Source: an uncultured Bacteroidota bacterium
GTDB lineage: Bacteria; Bacteroidota; Bacteroidia; Bacteroidales; P3
Reading direction: 5' to 3'
Assembly (NCBI GenBank): GCA_902793295.1
Contig: CADBDA010000005.1
Coordinates: 62,001-126,000 of the forward strand
DNA length: 64,000 bases
The notes below the pieces were generated by a model. It worked only from the letters and a program-made list of their open reading frames with translations, was not told the DNA's origin and searched no databases. The translations under genes were made by a program, and so were the position numbers. Of the stretch, positions 18,844 through 26,700 are shown one piece after another; the stretch's first letter is position 1; every line of letters begins with the position of its first letter.

Positions 18844-19944
18844 TTAAAACATCGCGTTGAGCATCGTTGCACTCAGTTTCACATTGTCCAGTCGGGACGC
18901 CTCTTCGAAAAAAGGCGCGATTTCATAGGCGTCGAACCCTGAGTCGACGCCTATTTCATTGATGGTGAAAAGCGTGTCGGTATGGTTCTTCGCATAGTCT
19001 GTGAATCGCTGCACGTGGGGTGCGATGGTCTCTATGCCGCCCTGCATGGTGGGTATGGCGTAGCTCTCGCCGCAGGGGCCTTCCACGTGGCCGGCAAGGG
19101 CTTTGTGGTGCGCTATGGCTTCGCGGGCGGTGCTGCTCAACGGCAGGCCGAACAGATTGCTCTCATATACATAGCATTCGTAAACCCACTGTGGCACTCT
19201 GAGGTAAATATGTTTGCTCGATGTGTCGATGTTGAAATCGGATAGTTCTTCTGATGCCTGTTCGTACAGGTTGGGTAGGGCAAAACCGTGGCCGGGTAGG
19301 GCAGAGGCGCTTTCCATCGTTGGCGGCATGCACTTCCTGACTTCGAAAGGCCGTAGGTGCTCGCGCTGCTTGTAGTAGGGGATGATTTTGTCGTTCAGCA
19401 GCTTGTGGTACCGCTGCGAGACGGCCGACGGGCTGATGCCGAGCATCCCGGCTATCTCTTTGCTCTTGTATCCTTCCTGCAGCAGCGAGATGAGTATCTG
19501 CCGGTCGATGGCCAGGATGTTCAGTTCGCGGCACAGCTGGTCGACAACGCTGCCGTAGTTGAGCTGCTGCTCGTCGAAGCCTATGCTTTCTTTCAGACTG
19601 CCTCGCATGAGCCGCGTCTCCAGGCTCTCGTGGCGGTGCCGTTCGACATCTTTGATCCTGTCCAGCATCAGATAGCGGAAGCCGTTGACCATCCATGTCT
19701 TCAACTTCACGCCTGCTTGGCACCGTTTCAGCGGTTCCCATTGCTTCAGCTCCAGATAGAGGTAGTATTCGTGCGCCAGCGTGTAGAAGTCCAGCCCCTC
19801 CTGGCCGCGTATGTGGTAGCTCTTGTCCAGAAGGTGGTAGGCTATGCGACAGAACCCGTAGAAGTAGTCGCGCGTTATCTGTTCGTCGTGCCGCTGCAGG
19901 CCTTCGATGATCTGCCTGTCGTCAAGGTCCGAAAAATAGGTCAT
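18844..19944 (-). CDS. ECF-type sigma factor fused to an A1S_2505-like domain
   Basis: 366 residues. Residues about 15-110 resemble sigma region 2 (LAHEYYLYLE, then KLKTWMVNGFRYLMLDRIKD, matching the typical 'aWL..iarN...D..R' pattern). Region 4 follows with a clear helix-turn-helix (AIDRQILISLLQEGYKSKEI, AGMLGISPSAVSQRYHKL). After a linker, about residues 290-366 (GESYAIPTMQGGIETIAPHV, then FTINEIGVDSGFDAYEIAPF) resemble what I remember as the A1S_2505 'phage-related' family, but with the usual IGCGIAG motif replaced by IGVDSG. The start at ATG 19944 is chosen; 31 further codons upstream overlap the rpmF terminator. No anti-sigma gene is adjacent. The fusion is unusual. Confidence 0.75.
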   Translation of the reverse strand: MTYFSDLDDRQIIEGLQRHDEQITRDYFYGFCRIAYHLLDKSYHIRGQEGLDFYTLAHEYYLYLELKQWEPLKRCQAGVKLKTWMVNGFRYLMLDRIKDVERHRHESLETRLMRGSLKESIGFDEQQLNYGSVVDQLCRELNILAIDRQILISLLQEGYKSKEIAGMLGISPSAVSQRYHKLLNDKIIPYYKQREHLRPFEVRKCMPPTMESASALPGHGFALPNLYEQASEELSDFNIDTSSKHIYLRVPQWVYECYVYESNLFGLPLSSTAREAIAHHKALAGHVEGPCGESYAIPTMQGGIETIAPHVQRFTDYAKNHTDTLFTINEIGVDSGFDAYEIAPFFEEASRLDNVKLSATMLNAMF

Positions 19945-19993
19945 GGTCAGCAATGTTTGGGTTGAAGGGGATGAAGTGATTGTCCTATACGAA

Positions 19994-20030
19994 AAAGAGA
20001 GCCATCCGCTGAGGGATGGCTCTCTTTTTT
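19994..20030 (-). terminator. Bidirectional-looking terminator after rpmF
   Basis: AAAGAGAGCCATCC (19994-20007) pairs with GGATGGCTCTCTTT (20014-20027). T-runs occur on both strands. On the minus strand it ends the DUF177-rpmF transcript before the sigma gene. Confidence 0.85.
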
Positions 20031-20046
20031 CTTGCAACGGATGTCC

Positions 20047-20232
20047 TTATGCCTCGACGTTCTTTTCGATGGCAAGTTTTCCGCGGTAGTAACCGCATTC
20101 GGGACATACGTGGTGCATCATGATCTGAGCACCACAGTTGCTGCATGTGGTCAGCTGGGGAGTCTCCAGGCTGTCATGCGTTCTTCTCTTTCTTGTTCTC
20201 GTCTGCGAGAACCTGTGTTTTGGATGTGGCAT
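20047..20232 (-). CDS. rpmF: 50S ribosomal protein L32
   Basis: 61 residues: MPHPKHRFSQTRTRKRRTH followed by the zinc-ribbon pairs CSNC and CPEC and the YYRGKLA end of bL32. All four cysteines are present, so this is the zinc-binding form. It follows DUF177 by 24 nt, the conserved pairing. The usual downstream plsX-fabH genes are missing; a terminator and the sigma gene follow instead. Confidence 0.97.
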   Translation of the reverse strand: MPHPKHRFSQTRTRKRRTHDSLETPQLTTCSNCGAQIMMHHVCPECGYYRGKLAIEKNVEA

Positions 20233-20256
20233 AATTATTAATTTTTTATTGTTTAT

Positions 20257-20790
20257 TTATTTTTTCAATGTTTTAAGGACATCCCATCGGGGGTCGGTTT
20301 CCCGTTCCTCTTCGGGGTTGTCGGGTGTCGCTTCCTCGGTCAGATATTGCATCATCTCGGGGTCGCAGGTGGGGTTGCCTTCGGCGTCGTCAGGATGAAC
20401 GCATTGTATGGGCATCGCTACCGCCACATATTCGTACATCCACTGTGCCAGGTCTATGCTGTGTGCCTTCTCCGGCAGGAACACCACATCTTCGTCGTCA
20501 CTCTGCTCTGTGTCGCTGAATTTCACACACAGACTCTCGCTTCCTGCTATCGGCATCGTCAGTTCGTCCAGACATCTGTCGCACGTCGTCCGCACCTCTC
20601 CGGAGTAGTCGAAAAAAATCATGATCAATCGCTCTTTTTTCTCCATCTTGACGTCGAAAACAACTTTTCCACCCAGTATTTTTTCATTTTTATACGTTGA
20701 AAAAAAACTGTCATCCAAGGCAAAATCATAGTGGTAAACACCTGGTTTTAAGCCACTGAACTGGATTGTTGTGTCGTCGTTGTGTTCCAT
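20257..20790 (-). CDS. DUF177 (YceD-like) protein
   Basis: 177 residues. The CDRCLDELTMPI segment is the DUF177 hallmark, and the gene lies directly upstream of rpmF as in most bacteria; the family is linked to 23S rRNA/ribosome assembly. Start choice: the ATG at 20790 has AAGGAG (20798-20803) seven nt upstream, while the in-frame GTG at 20796 has only one nt of spacing, so the ATG is preferred. The transcript leader would be very short, about 15 nt from the -7 box. Confidence 0.9.
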   Translation of the reverse strand: MEHNDDTTIQFSGLKPGVYHYDFALDDSFFSTYKNEKILGGKVVFDVKMEKKERLIMIFFDYSGEVRTTCDRCLDELTMPIAGSESLCVKFSDTEQSDDEDVVFLPEKAHSIDLAQWMYEYVAVAMPIQCVHPDDAEGNPTCDPEMMQYLTEEATPDNPEEERETDPRWDVLKTLKK

Positions 20791-20812
20791 TCGCACACTC
20801 CTTATGAGTTTG

Positions 20813-20820
20813 CAAAGATA
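20813..20820 (-). promoter_or_regulatory. -7 element of DUF177-rpmF
   Basis: TATCTTTG on the minus strand (TAnnTTTG), 22 nt upstream of the ATG and just upstream of the AAGGAG ribosome-binding site. Confidence 0.65.
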
Positions 20821-21002
20821 CTACTTTTTTCCAATTCACGAAAAAAAATCTTTGTAAATGTGATTTTTTTGTCTGCTTTTCGATTTTTTTTTGTCCGCTT
20901 GCCATGCCTCAAGTGGCACAATGGCCGGGGGCTCGTTTCCGTTTCTTTCGGTTTCTTGCTGTCAGTGCGTTTCTGGTGGCACAAATTTGTCTTTGGTGGC
21001 GC

Positions 21003-21034
21003 AAAAAAAAGGCACCCTTGCTCGGGGTGCCTTT
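21003..21034 (-). terminator. Terminator of the small lipoprotein gene
   Basis: On the minus strand AAAGGCACCCC and GGGTGCCTTT form a stem around GAGCAA, followed by a run of eight Ts. It sits about 30 nt after the stop at 21067. Confidence 0.85.
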
Positions 21035-21066
21035 CCGATGTTGCTTTTGTTTTGCCTGTCGTTTTG

Positions 21067-21303
21067 TTACATCTCAGTGCATTCCGTATGCATCACGTAG
21101 GTGTCGCCACCGGCATTCATGGTCTGGGTGGCGTTCATGTCCGTACAGTCGCCTTTGTCTATCGTCACTTGCGTTTGCGTCGTCATCGGCTCACCGATGT
21201 TCTGCCACTCTTGGGTGGTTTCACATTTGCATTCTTTCGTCTTGTTGCATCCTACAGCGAGGAAAACCAGGGCAATACTTGCCAAAATGATTCTTTTTTT
21301 CAT
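21067..21303 (-). CDS. Small cysteine-containing lipoprotein
   Basis: 78 residues with a lipoprotein signal (MKKRIILASIALVFLAVGC, Cys 19). The mature part has four more cysteines (ECKC, GDC, TEC) and many Thr/Met/Gln. I do not recognise a family. Codons and a dedicated terminator support it as a real single-gene unit. Probably anchored in the cell envelope; function unknown. Confidence 0.7.
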   Translation of the reverse strand: MKKRIILASIALVFLAVGCNKTKECKCETTQEWQNIGEPMTTQTQVTIDKGDCTDMNATQTMNAGGDTYVMHTECTEM

Positions 21304-21478
21304 AAGTTTTTTTCTTTTTTTGATTGTTTACTATTAATTGATTGATGTACAATTTGTTAATCGTCGTGAGTTTTAAAGATTGAATGGATAAATCCATACC
21401 TGGTGGTTCCGTTTTTATCTTCAATGCTCTTTTCACTATCGTTAGTCGCAAAATGGCACAAAAATTTACAACAGATGC

Positions 21479-21515
21479 AAAAAAAATATCAGCAGAGATT
21501 GTAATCTGCTGATAT
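21479..21515 (-). terminator. Terminator-like hairpin downstream of rimO
   Basis: ATATCAGCAGA (21486-21496) and TCTGCTGATAT (21505-21515) form a perfect 11-bp stem; on the minus strand it is followed by a T-run. It lies 270 nt past the rimO stop. The 480-nt gap 21304-21783 otherwise holds two similar stretches near 21545-21650 (each with GTGAATA, GGA/GGC and CTGTTTT) and the short frame at 21756. Confidence 0.65.
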
Positions 21516-21755
21516 ATTGTATAAAATGGGATGAATTTTTTTTTGCCCTCTGTGAATACGGACAATGGAGGCCGGACTGTTTTGGGTCTAATAATTAAGT
21601 GGCTCCCCGTGAATAAGGGCTAAGAGGATCGGCTGTTTTTGTCCTTTTATTGGTTGCCCTATTCGATTAGGGCTATGCTGTCGATGGCGGAGCGGTAACC
21701 ACAACCGTCATTCTGGCAAAACATCATCTCTTTAACGCCCGAAAGACTCAATTAC

Positions 21756-21830
21756 ATGAAGAAATTCACAGTCGCTTTCGTGATCATTCTGTCACTTTCC
21801 CGTACAGGTCGTGTTCCATGGCCTCGGTGA
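21756..21830 (+). pseudogene. Possible leftover signal-peptide start
   Basis: A 24-codon frame, MKKFTVAFVIILSLSRTG..., looks like the first part of a signal peptide but runs into the antisense 3' end of rimO and stops. It may be the severed 5' end of a secreted-protein gene. It could equally be chance. Confidence 0.25.
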
Positions 21831-23073
21831 TGGTCACTTGGGCAAATGTTCCGATCTTCAGCGTGGGGTGGGGGCTCACCAGCACCTCGTCGTCCACCTC
21901 AGGCGAGTCTTGTTCGGTGCGTCCAATGTAGTATTCGCCCTCCTTGCGGTCGATGAGCACTTTGTAGGTCTTGCCTTCCTTCTCGCTGTTCGTCTCCAGC
22001 GATATCTGTTCTTGTATGGCCATCAGTTCGTCGATACGACGTTCTTTGGTCTCGTCGTCGATGGGATCGCCTAGTGCGTATGCTGCGGTGCCTTCTTCGG
22101 GCGAATAGGCGAAAACTCCCAGCCGGTTGAATCGCGCGTCGCGGACAAAGGCTTTCAGTTCCTCGAAGGCGGCATCGTCTTCGCCGGGATAGCCTACGAT
22201 GAGGGTTGTGCGGATGGCCACGCCGGGAATCTTCTCGCGGAAGCGTTGCAGCAGCGCCAGTGTCCCTTCTCGGTCGATGCCGCGCTGCATCGATTCCAGT
22301 ATGCGGCTGTTGATGTGCTGCAGCGGGATGTCGATGTATTTGCAGATGTTGTCGTGCCGGGCGATGGCGTCGATGGCATCTTCGGGAAACGAGGTGGGGT
22401 AGGTGTAGTGCAGCCGTATCCATTCGGCACCGCTTTCGGTGGCCAGCCGTTCCAGCAGGGTGCCCAGTTGGCGCGATCCGTACAGGTCCATGCCGTAGTA
22501 GGTGGTGTCTTGAGCAATGACAATCAGCTCTTTCACGCCGTCGGCAACCATGCGACGGGCTTCGTCGACGATGTCGTCCATCGGCCTCGACACATGGCGT
22601 CCGCGTATCTGTGGTATGGCGCAGTAGCTACAGCTGCGGTTGCAGCCTTCGGCTATCTTCAGGTAGGCATAGTGTCGGGGGGTGCTCTGCATCCGTTCCG
22701 CTTCCAGGCTGTCGTGGTATTCGGCTTCCAGCGACCGCACCAGCTCTCCCCATTGGTGAACTCCGTAGAAGGCGTCGATTTCGGGCATCTCCTGCTGCAG
22801 CTCCTCGCGGTAGCGCTGCACCAGGCAGCCGACGGCTATCAGCTTGCGCTGTTTGCGTCCGCGCTGTTTCACGGCAATCTGCTCCAGCAGCATGTTCACC
22901 GACTCCTCTTTGGCGTCGCCGATGAAGCCGCAGGTGTTCACTATCACGATGTCGCAGTCGTTACGCTCGCGGTCAAAATACAATTGGAATCCGGCCTTCC
23001 GCAGATGGCCGGCAATGTGCTCGGAATCGACAATGTTCTTCGAACAGCCGAGCGTGATTATGTTGATCTTCAT
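21784..23073 (-). CDS. rimO: Ribosomal protein S12 methylthiotransferase
   Basis: 429 residues. The N-terminal UPF0004 domain has LGCSKNIVDSE and CGFIGDAKEES; the radical SAM domain carries CNRSCSYC followed by IPQIRGRHVSRP; and a C-terminal TRAM domain (about 365-429) ends at MEHDLYGKV. RimO adds a methylthio group to Asp88 of ribosomal protein S12 using two 4Fe-4S clusters. The TRAM domain and SKNIVDSE motif separate it from MiaB. It follows ftsY by 39 nt, the usual Bacteroidetes order. Confidence 0.96.
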   Translation of the reverse strand: MKINIITLGCSKNIVDSEHIAGHLRKAGFQLYFDRERNDCDIVIVNTCGFIGDAKEESVNMLLEQIAVKQRGRKQRKLIAVGCLVQRYREELQQEMPEIDAFYGVHQWGELVRSLEAEYHDSLEAERMQSTPRHYAYLKIAEGCNRSCSYCAIPQIRGRHVSRPMDDIVDEARRMVADGVKELIVIAQDTTYYGMDLYGSRQLGTLLERLATESGAEWIRLHYTYPTSFPEDAIDAIARHDNICKYIDIPLQHINSRILESMQRGIDREGTLALLQRFREKIPGVAIRTTLIVGYPGEDDAAFEELKAFVRDARFNRLGVFAYSPEEGTAAYALGDPIDDETKERRIDELMAIQEQISLETNSEKEGKTYKVLIDRKEGEYYIGRTEQDSPEVDDEVLVSPHPTLKIGTFAQVTITEAMEHDLYGKVTE

Positions 23074-23112
23074 CTCTCCTTCTGGTGGGTTTGCGGGGTT
23101 TGGAGTGGAAAG

Positions 23113-24072
23113 CTACGCCTCTTGTTCAAACAGCGATTCGACAAAGGCTTCGGCGTTGAACACCTGCAGGTCGGTCATCTGTTCGCCCAGTCCGATGTAG
23201 CGCACCGGGATCTTGAACTGGTCGCTGATACCGATAATCACACCGCCCTTGGCAGTGCCGTCCAGTTTGGTCAGCGCCAGCGCGTTGACTTCGGTGGCGG
23301 CGGTGAACTGTTTGGCCTGCTCTATGGCGTTTTGCCCGGTCGAGGCGTCCAGCACCAGCAACACCTCATGCGGCGCGTCGGGTATCAGTTTCTGCATCAC
23401 TTTCTTGATCTTGCTCAGCTCGTTCATCAACCCTATCTTGTTGTGCAGTCGTCCGGCAGTGTCAATCAGCACCACGTCGGCATTCTTCGACAGGGCCGAC
23501 TGCAGGGTGTCGTAGGCCACCGAAGCGGGGTCGGCATTCATGCCTTGCGACACGATGGGCACGCCCACCCGCTCCGACCAGATGGTCAGCTGGTCCACCG
23601 CCGCTGCACGGAAGGTGTCCGACGCTCCCAGCATTACGCTCTTGCCGGCCTGCTTGAATTGGTAGGCCAGTTTGCCGATGGTGGTGGTCTTGCCCACACC
23701 GTTCACACCTACCACCAATATCACATAGGGTTTCTTGGGTAGGGGCGAGGTGAAATCTTCAAATTCATCGTCGTGATGTTGGTTCAGCAACTGTGCTATT
23801 TCGGACTTCAGTATGCCGTTGAGCTCCGTAATGCTGATGTATTTGTCGCGTTTTACGCGTTCCTGTATGTTGTCGATTATCTTCAATGTGGTGTCCACTC
23901 CCACGTCTGACGAGATGAGGGTTTCTTCCAGATTGTCCAATACTTCGTCGTCTACTGTCGACTTGCCAAGTATTGATTTGGAGAGCTTTGAAAAGAAATT
24001 CTCCTTTGTCTTGGTCAGCCCTTTGTCGAGGGTGGCCTTCTTCTCTCTGCTGAAAAACGAGAACAGTCCCAT
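23113..24072 (-). CDS. ftsY: Signal recognition particle receptor FtsY
   Basis: 319 residues. The SRP54-type GTPase has G1 GVNGVGKTTTIGKLA, DTFRAAAVDQL, G3 DTAGRLHNK, G4 TKLDGTAKGG and the closing GLGEQMTDLQVF. A short N domain precedes it. FtsY docks ribosome-SRP complexes at the inner membrane. The start MGLFSFFSREKK (ATG 24072) is chosen because a TAnnTTTG promoter lies 30 nt upstream; the frame stays open for 55 more codons only because it runs into the minisatellite. rimO follows in the same operon. Confidence 0.96.
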   Translation of the reverse strand: MGLFSFFSREKKATLDKGLTKTKENFFSKLSKSILGKSTVDDEVLDNLEETLISSDVGVDTTLKIIDNIQERVKRDKYISITELNGILKSEIAQLLNQHHDDEFEDFTSPLPKKPYVILVVGVNGVGKTTTIGKLAYQFKQAGKSVMLGASDTFRAAAVDQLTIWSERVGVPIVSQGMNADPASVAYDTLQSALSKNADVVLIDTAGRLHNKIGLMNELSKIKKVMQKLIPDAPHEVLLVLDASTGQNAIEQAKQFTAATEVNALALTKLDGTAKGGVIIGISDQFKIPVRYIGLGEQMTDLQVFNAEAFVESLFEQEA

Positions 24073-24101
24073 ATGGTTTTTTTTGTTGCTGATTGATTTT
24101 G

Positions 24102-24109
24102 CAAAGATA
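24102..24109 (-). promoter_or_regulatory. -7 element of ftsY-rimO
   Basis: TATCTTTG on the minus strand, 30 nt before the ftsY ATG at 24072. It separates ftsY from the rpmG-DUF4295 transcript. Confidence 0.6.
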
Positions 24110-24197
24110 GTCTTTTTTTTTGTATTTATTGTTAAAAAGTGATTTTTTCTGTCGCTTTCCTGTTCGTTCTGGTTCGTTCCGCCGCCGTCTGACCTCT

Positions 24198-24352
24198 CTC
24201 TCGAAGCGGCTGGCAACCCTCTCGAAGCGGCTGGCAACCCTCTCGAAACGGCTGGCGACCCTCTCGAAGCGGCTGGCGACCCTTCCGATGTGGCTGGCGA
24301 CCCTTCCGATGTGGCTGGCGACCCTTCCGATGTGGCCGGCGACCCTCTCCAG
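24198..24352. repeat. 21-bp minisatellite, seven copies
   Basis: Seven direct repeats with an exact 21-bp period (GGCTGG cores at 24208, 24229, 24250, 24271, 24292, 24313; GGCCGG at 24334). Copies 1-4 are of the type CTCTCGAAGCGGCTGGCAACC, copies 5-7 carry TTCCGATGTGGCTGGCGACC. Because the period is seven codons, several frames stay open through it, but no gene is likely. It fills the 348-nt gap between DUF4295 and ftsY. Confidence 0.9.
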
Positions 24353-24420
24353 GGGCAAAAAAAAACCCCGCTTCACAGCGAGGCAAAACAAAAGCGTATG
24401 AAAAAAAATTATTTTTCTGA

Positions 24421-24576
24421 TTATTTCTTTTTCAGGTATTCCTGCACATTGTCCGAAGGAACGATCTCTTCTTGGAAGACGTAAGCGTTGGTCTTGGGAG
24501 AACGTACCATGCGGATCACCTTTGCAAAACTTTTACCTGTGCTGGTCTTTAATGTAGCAACAACTTTCTTTGCCAT
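24421..24576 (-). CDS. DUF4295 small protein
   Basis: 51 residues, read from ATG 24576: starts MAKKVVATLKTSTGKSFAKV and ends NVQEYLKKK. This matches the small basic DUF4295 family, found almost only in Bacteroidetes directly after rpmG, and suspected to be ribosome-associated. Spacing to rpmG is 14 nt, so the two are one operon. The conserved next gene, ftsY, is displaced by the minisatellite. Confidence 0.9.
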   Translation of the reverse strand: MAKKVVATLKTSTGKSFAKVIRMVRSPKTNAYVFQEEIVPSDNVQEYLKKK

Positions 24577-24590
24577 ATTCTATCCCTCCT

Positions 24591-24779
24591 TTATTTGATT
24601 TCTTTGTGAACAGTCATTTTCTTTAAAAAGGGGTTGTATTTCTTCAACTCCAAGCGCTCCGGGGTGTTTTTCTTGTTCTTGGTCGTAACGTAACGCGACA
24701 TGCCCGGCACGCCACTGGTCTTCTGCTCAGTGCATTCCAGTATTACTTGTACTCTTGCGTCTTTATTCTTCTTTGCCAT
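24591..24779 (-). CDS. rpmG: 50S ribosomal protein L33
   Basis: 62 residues: [20 protein letters not shown], then [20 protein letters not shown], ending [12 protein letters not shown]. Only the first of the two zinc-ribbon cysteine positions is kept, so it is a zinc-free type. In relatives rpmB (L28) usually precedes it; here there is none in the 429 nt upstream. Confidence 0.96.
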   Translation of the reverse strand: MAKKNKDARVQVILECTEQKTSGVPGMSRYVTTKNKKNTPERLELKKYNPFLKKMTVHKEIK

Positions 24780-24801
24780 TTTTTATTTCATTTTGGAGTT
24801 G

Positions 24802-24809
24802 CAAAAGTA
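24802..24809 (-). promoter_or_regulatory. -7 element of rpmG-DUF4295
   Basis: TACTTTTG on the minus strand (TAnnTTTG), 23 nt before the rpmG ATG. Confidence 0.65.
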
Positions 24810-24889
24810 CTACTATTTTTTGAATTGACAATATATTTTGCAAAATAATTTTTATTATTAATTGTAACATATTGTAATTTAGTATTGTA

Positions 24890-24897
24890 TATTTTTG
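24890..24897 (+). promoter_or_regulatory. Candidate promoter for hsp20 with long leader
   Basis: TATTTTTG fits TAnnTTTG. If it drives hsp20 (ATG 25209) the leader is about 300 nt. That stretch (24898-25208, part of the 429-nt gap after rpmG) contains several CCTTAAA/CCCTTAAAG direct repeats at about 24989-25030. A 96-codon frame there looks like chance. Confidence 0.4.
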
Positions 24898-25208
24898 TAT
24901 TGCGCTCCGACTTGTGGGCCCTTTCAGTCTTTTTATTTACTTGCCATGGTCGCTATCACGAAAAATTGCGCTTATTTTTATGCTTTAATAAAGCCCTTAA
25001 AGCCCTTAATGACCTTAAACCCCTTAAATCACTAAAAGCAGACATATTGTCACATATTTCGTGCCATTCTGTGCTTAAATCGGACAAAATGGCATTATAT
25101 TTTCCGTTGGCACAGGTTTTGTTCCTCTATAGGTGTCTGCGGACGACAAGGAACCGCAGGAGAAAAAATAGATAATCAATTAACAATTAAAAATAGGAGA
25201 TTTAAACC

Positions 25209-25652
25209 ATGTTAGTAGCAAGAAGAAACAACGATTTGATGAGCACCATGTTCAATGAACTTTTGGACTGGAACCGCTGGAACAACCTGTGCACCACCGA
25301 AGACCACACCGCTGCTCCTAAGATGAACGTCAGTGAGTCTGACAAAGACTATCAGCTGGAACTCTGCATTCCTGGCTTGAAAAAGGAGGACTTGAACCTC
25401 AGCATCGACGCCGACAACAACTTGGTGATCGAAATGCAGAAGAAAGAGGAAAAGAAACAGGACGACGAGAAACGTCATTTCCTGCGTCGTGAATTCAGCA
25501 CCATGCAGTTCAAACAGATGCTGACCCTGCCTGAAAACGTGAAGAAAGAAGCCATCGGCGCCAAAGTGGACAACGGCATCCTGACCATCACCCTGCCGAA
25601 GTTCACGGTCGAAGAACAGAAACAACTGGCACAGACCATCACAATCGAATAA
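25209..25652 (+). CDS. Small heat shock protein, Hsp20/alpha-crystallin family
   Basis: 147 residues. The alpha-crystallin domain runs from about 38 to 140: NVSESDKDYQLELCIPGLKK, then NNLVIEMQKKEE and the conserved A-x-x-x-n-G-v-L motif as AKVDNGILTITLPK. Small heat shock proteins hold unfolding proteins in oligomers without ATP. An AAAATAGGAGA stretch gives a ribosome-binding site about 10 nt before the ATG. Monocistronic, closed by a strong terminator. Confidence 0.93.
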   Translation: MLVARRNNDLMSTMFNELLDWNRWNNLCTTEDHTAAPKMNVSESDKDYQLELCIPGLKKEDLNLSIDADNNLVIEMQKKEEKKQDDEKRHFLRREFSTMQFKQMLTLPENVKKEAIGAKVDNGILTITLPKFTVEEQKQLAQTITIE

Positions 25653-25716
25653 GCCCCCTCTTCATCATCCTTAATGGATACAGAAACTAGGTATACTTTT
25701 TAAACGGTTGAATTTC

Positions 25717-25747
25717 AACGGCCCGCATTCGCGGGCCGCTTTTTTTG
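25717..25747 (+). terminator. Terminator after hsp20
   Basis: CGGCCCGC (25719-25726) pairs with GCGGGCCG (25731-25738), tetraloop ATTC, followed by CTTTTTTTG. Confidence 0.88.
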
Positions 25748-25780
25748 ATTGCCAACGGCGCTCTTTTGCGAAAAAATGCG

Positions 25781-25788
25781 TACTTTTG
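25781..25788 (+). promoter_or_regulatory. -7 element of the acyltransferase pair
   Basis: TACTTTTG fits TAnnTTTG, 12 nt before the first candidate ATG (25801) and 30 nt before the third (25819). Confidence 0.6.
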
Positions 25789-25800
25789 CATCTTGTTTTA

Positions 25801-26661
25801 ATGAATGTGTTTATGGGAATGGACTCGGAACCTGTCATAACTGAGAATTTTATCGACTTGGAAAAAGTGTTCGCAGCCAAGGGTATCAAGGCTTCGAAAT
25901 TCGTCATCCGTTTTTTGAACAGGCTGCTGCATGTCAAAGAACTGAACCGTGGCATCTACTTGAACCGCGACAAGAAAGGGGCCGACTTCGCTAACGCTAT
26001 CCTCGACTATCTGCAGATCAACGTCGTTCTCGAACATGCCGACCGTCTTCCGTCTGCCGGTAACCCTATCGTCGTCGCCAACCACCCCTTGGGCGGCCCC
26101 GACGGTATGGCCCTTATCGGTGCCGTCGGCCGTTACCGCACTGACATCCAGTTCCCTGTCAACGATTTCCTGATGTATCTCCCAGGGCTCCGCCCGGTGT
26201 TTGTCCCTATCGACAAGGTGCATGGCAACCGCCATACGGCCGACGCCCTCAACGAGGCCTTCGCCGCCGACAATATCATGCTCTATTTCCCCGCAGGGCT
26301 TTGCTCGCGTCGCGTCAAAGGCAAAATCACCGATCTGGAATGGAAGCCGACAGTGGTGAAAAAGGCGGTGCAACACCACCGCGACATCATACCGGTCCAT
26401 ATCGAAGCCCAAAACCGCCGCCGTTTCTATACCATCGCCAACCTTCGCAAACGGTTGGGAATCAAATTTAATTTCGAGATGGCACTCCTGCCGGGCGAGA
26501 TGTTTGCCCAGCGGGGAAAGACGGTACGCATCCGGGTGGGCCGCCCCATCCCGTGGCAGACCTTCGCCGACGGCCAGCAGGCCCGCCTCTGGGCCGAACG
26601 CCTCCACGACTACGTCTACCAACTGCCCCAAAACCCCGACGCACAATTCCTCAATGCTTGA
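25801..26661 (+). CDS. glsA: PlsC-type O-acyltransferase, candidate glycine-lipid GlsA
   Basis: 286 residues from ATG 25801; ATGs at 25813 and 25819 are also possible since no strong ribosome-binding site decides. The acyltransferase H-x4-D motif is NHPLGGPDG (VVANHPLGGPD), followed by RPVFVPIDK and YFPAGLCSRR. In Bacteroides thetaiotaomicron a PlsC-like GlsA next to the N-acyltransferase GlsB makes N-acyloxyacyl glycine; the same pair occurs here in the order glsA-glsB with a 39-nt gap, so that role is likely, acting at the cytoplasmic face of the inner membrane. A general lysophosphatidate acyltransferase is the alternative. Confidence 0.7.
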   Translation: MNVFMGMDSEPVITENFIDLEKVFAAKGIKASKFVIRFLNRLLHVKELNRGIYLNRDKKGADFANAILDYLQINVVLEHADRLPSAGNPIVVANHPLGGPDGMALIGAVGRYRTDIQFPVNDFLMYLPGLRPVFVPIDKVHGNRHTADALNEAFAADNIMLYFPAGLCSRRVKGKITDLEWKPTVVKKAVQHHRDIIPVHIEAQNRRRFYTIANLRKRLGIKFNFEMALLPGEMFAQRGKTVRIRVGRPIPWQTFADGQQARLWAERLHDYVYQLPQNPDAQFLNA

Positions 26662-26700
26662 CTATCATTCTAATTGTCTCATCATCAACAATCCCTCCTT

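Noticed and set aside
24073..24237. Extended N-terminus of FtsY into the minisatellite
   Set aside because: The ftsY promoter at 24102-24109 lies within it and MGLFSFF is the normal start of the family.
24198..24352. Possible CRISPR array
   Set aside because: The 21-bp units are directly adjacent with no unique spacers, and no cas genes are near; it is a minisatellite.
24885..25175. 96-codon frame upstream of hsp20
   Set aside because: Its start overlaps the candidate -7 element, composition is erratic and part is the CCTTAAA repeat; no family resemblance.
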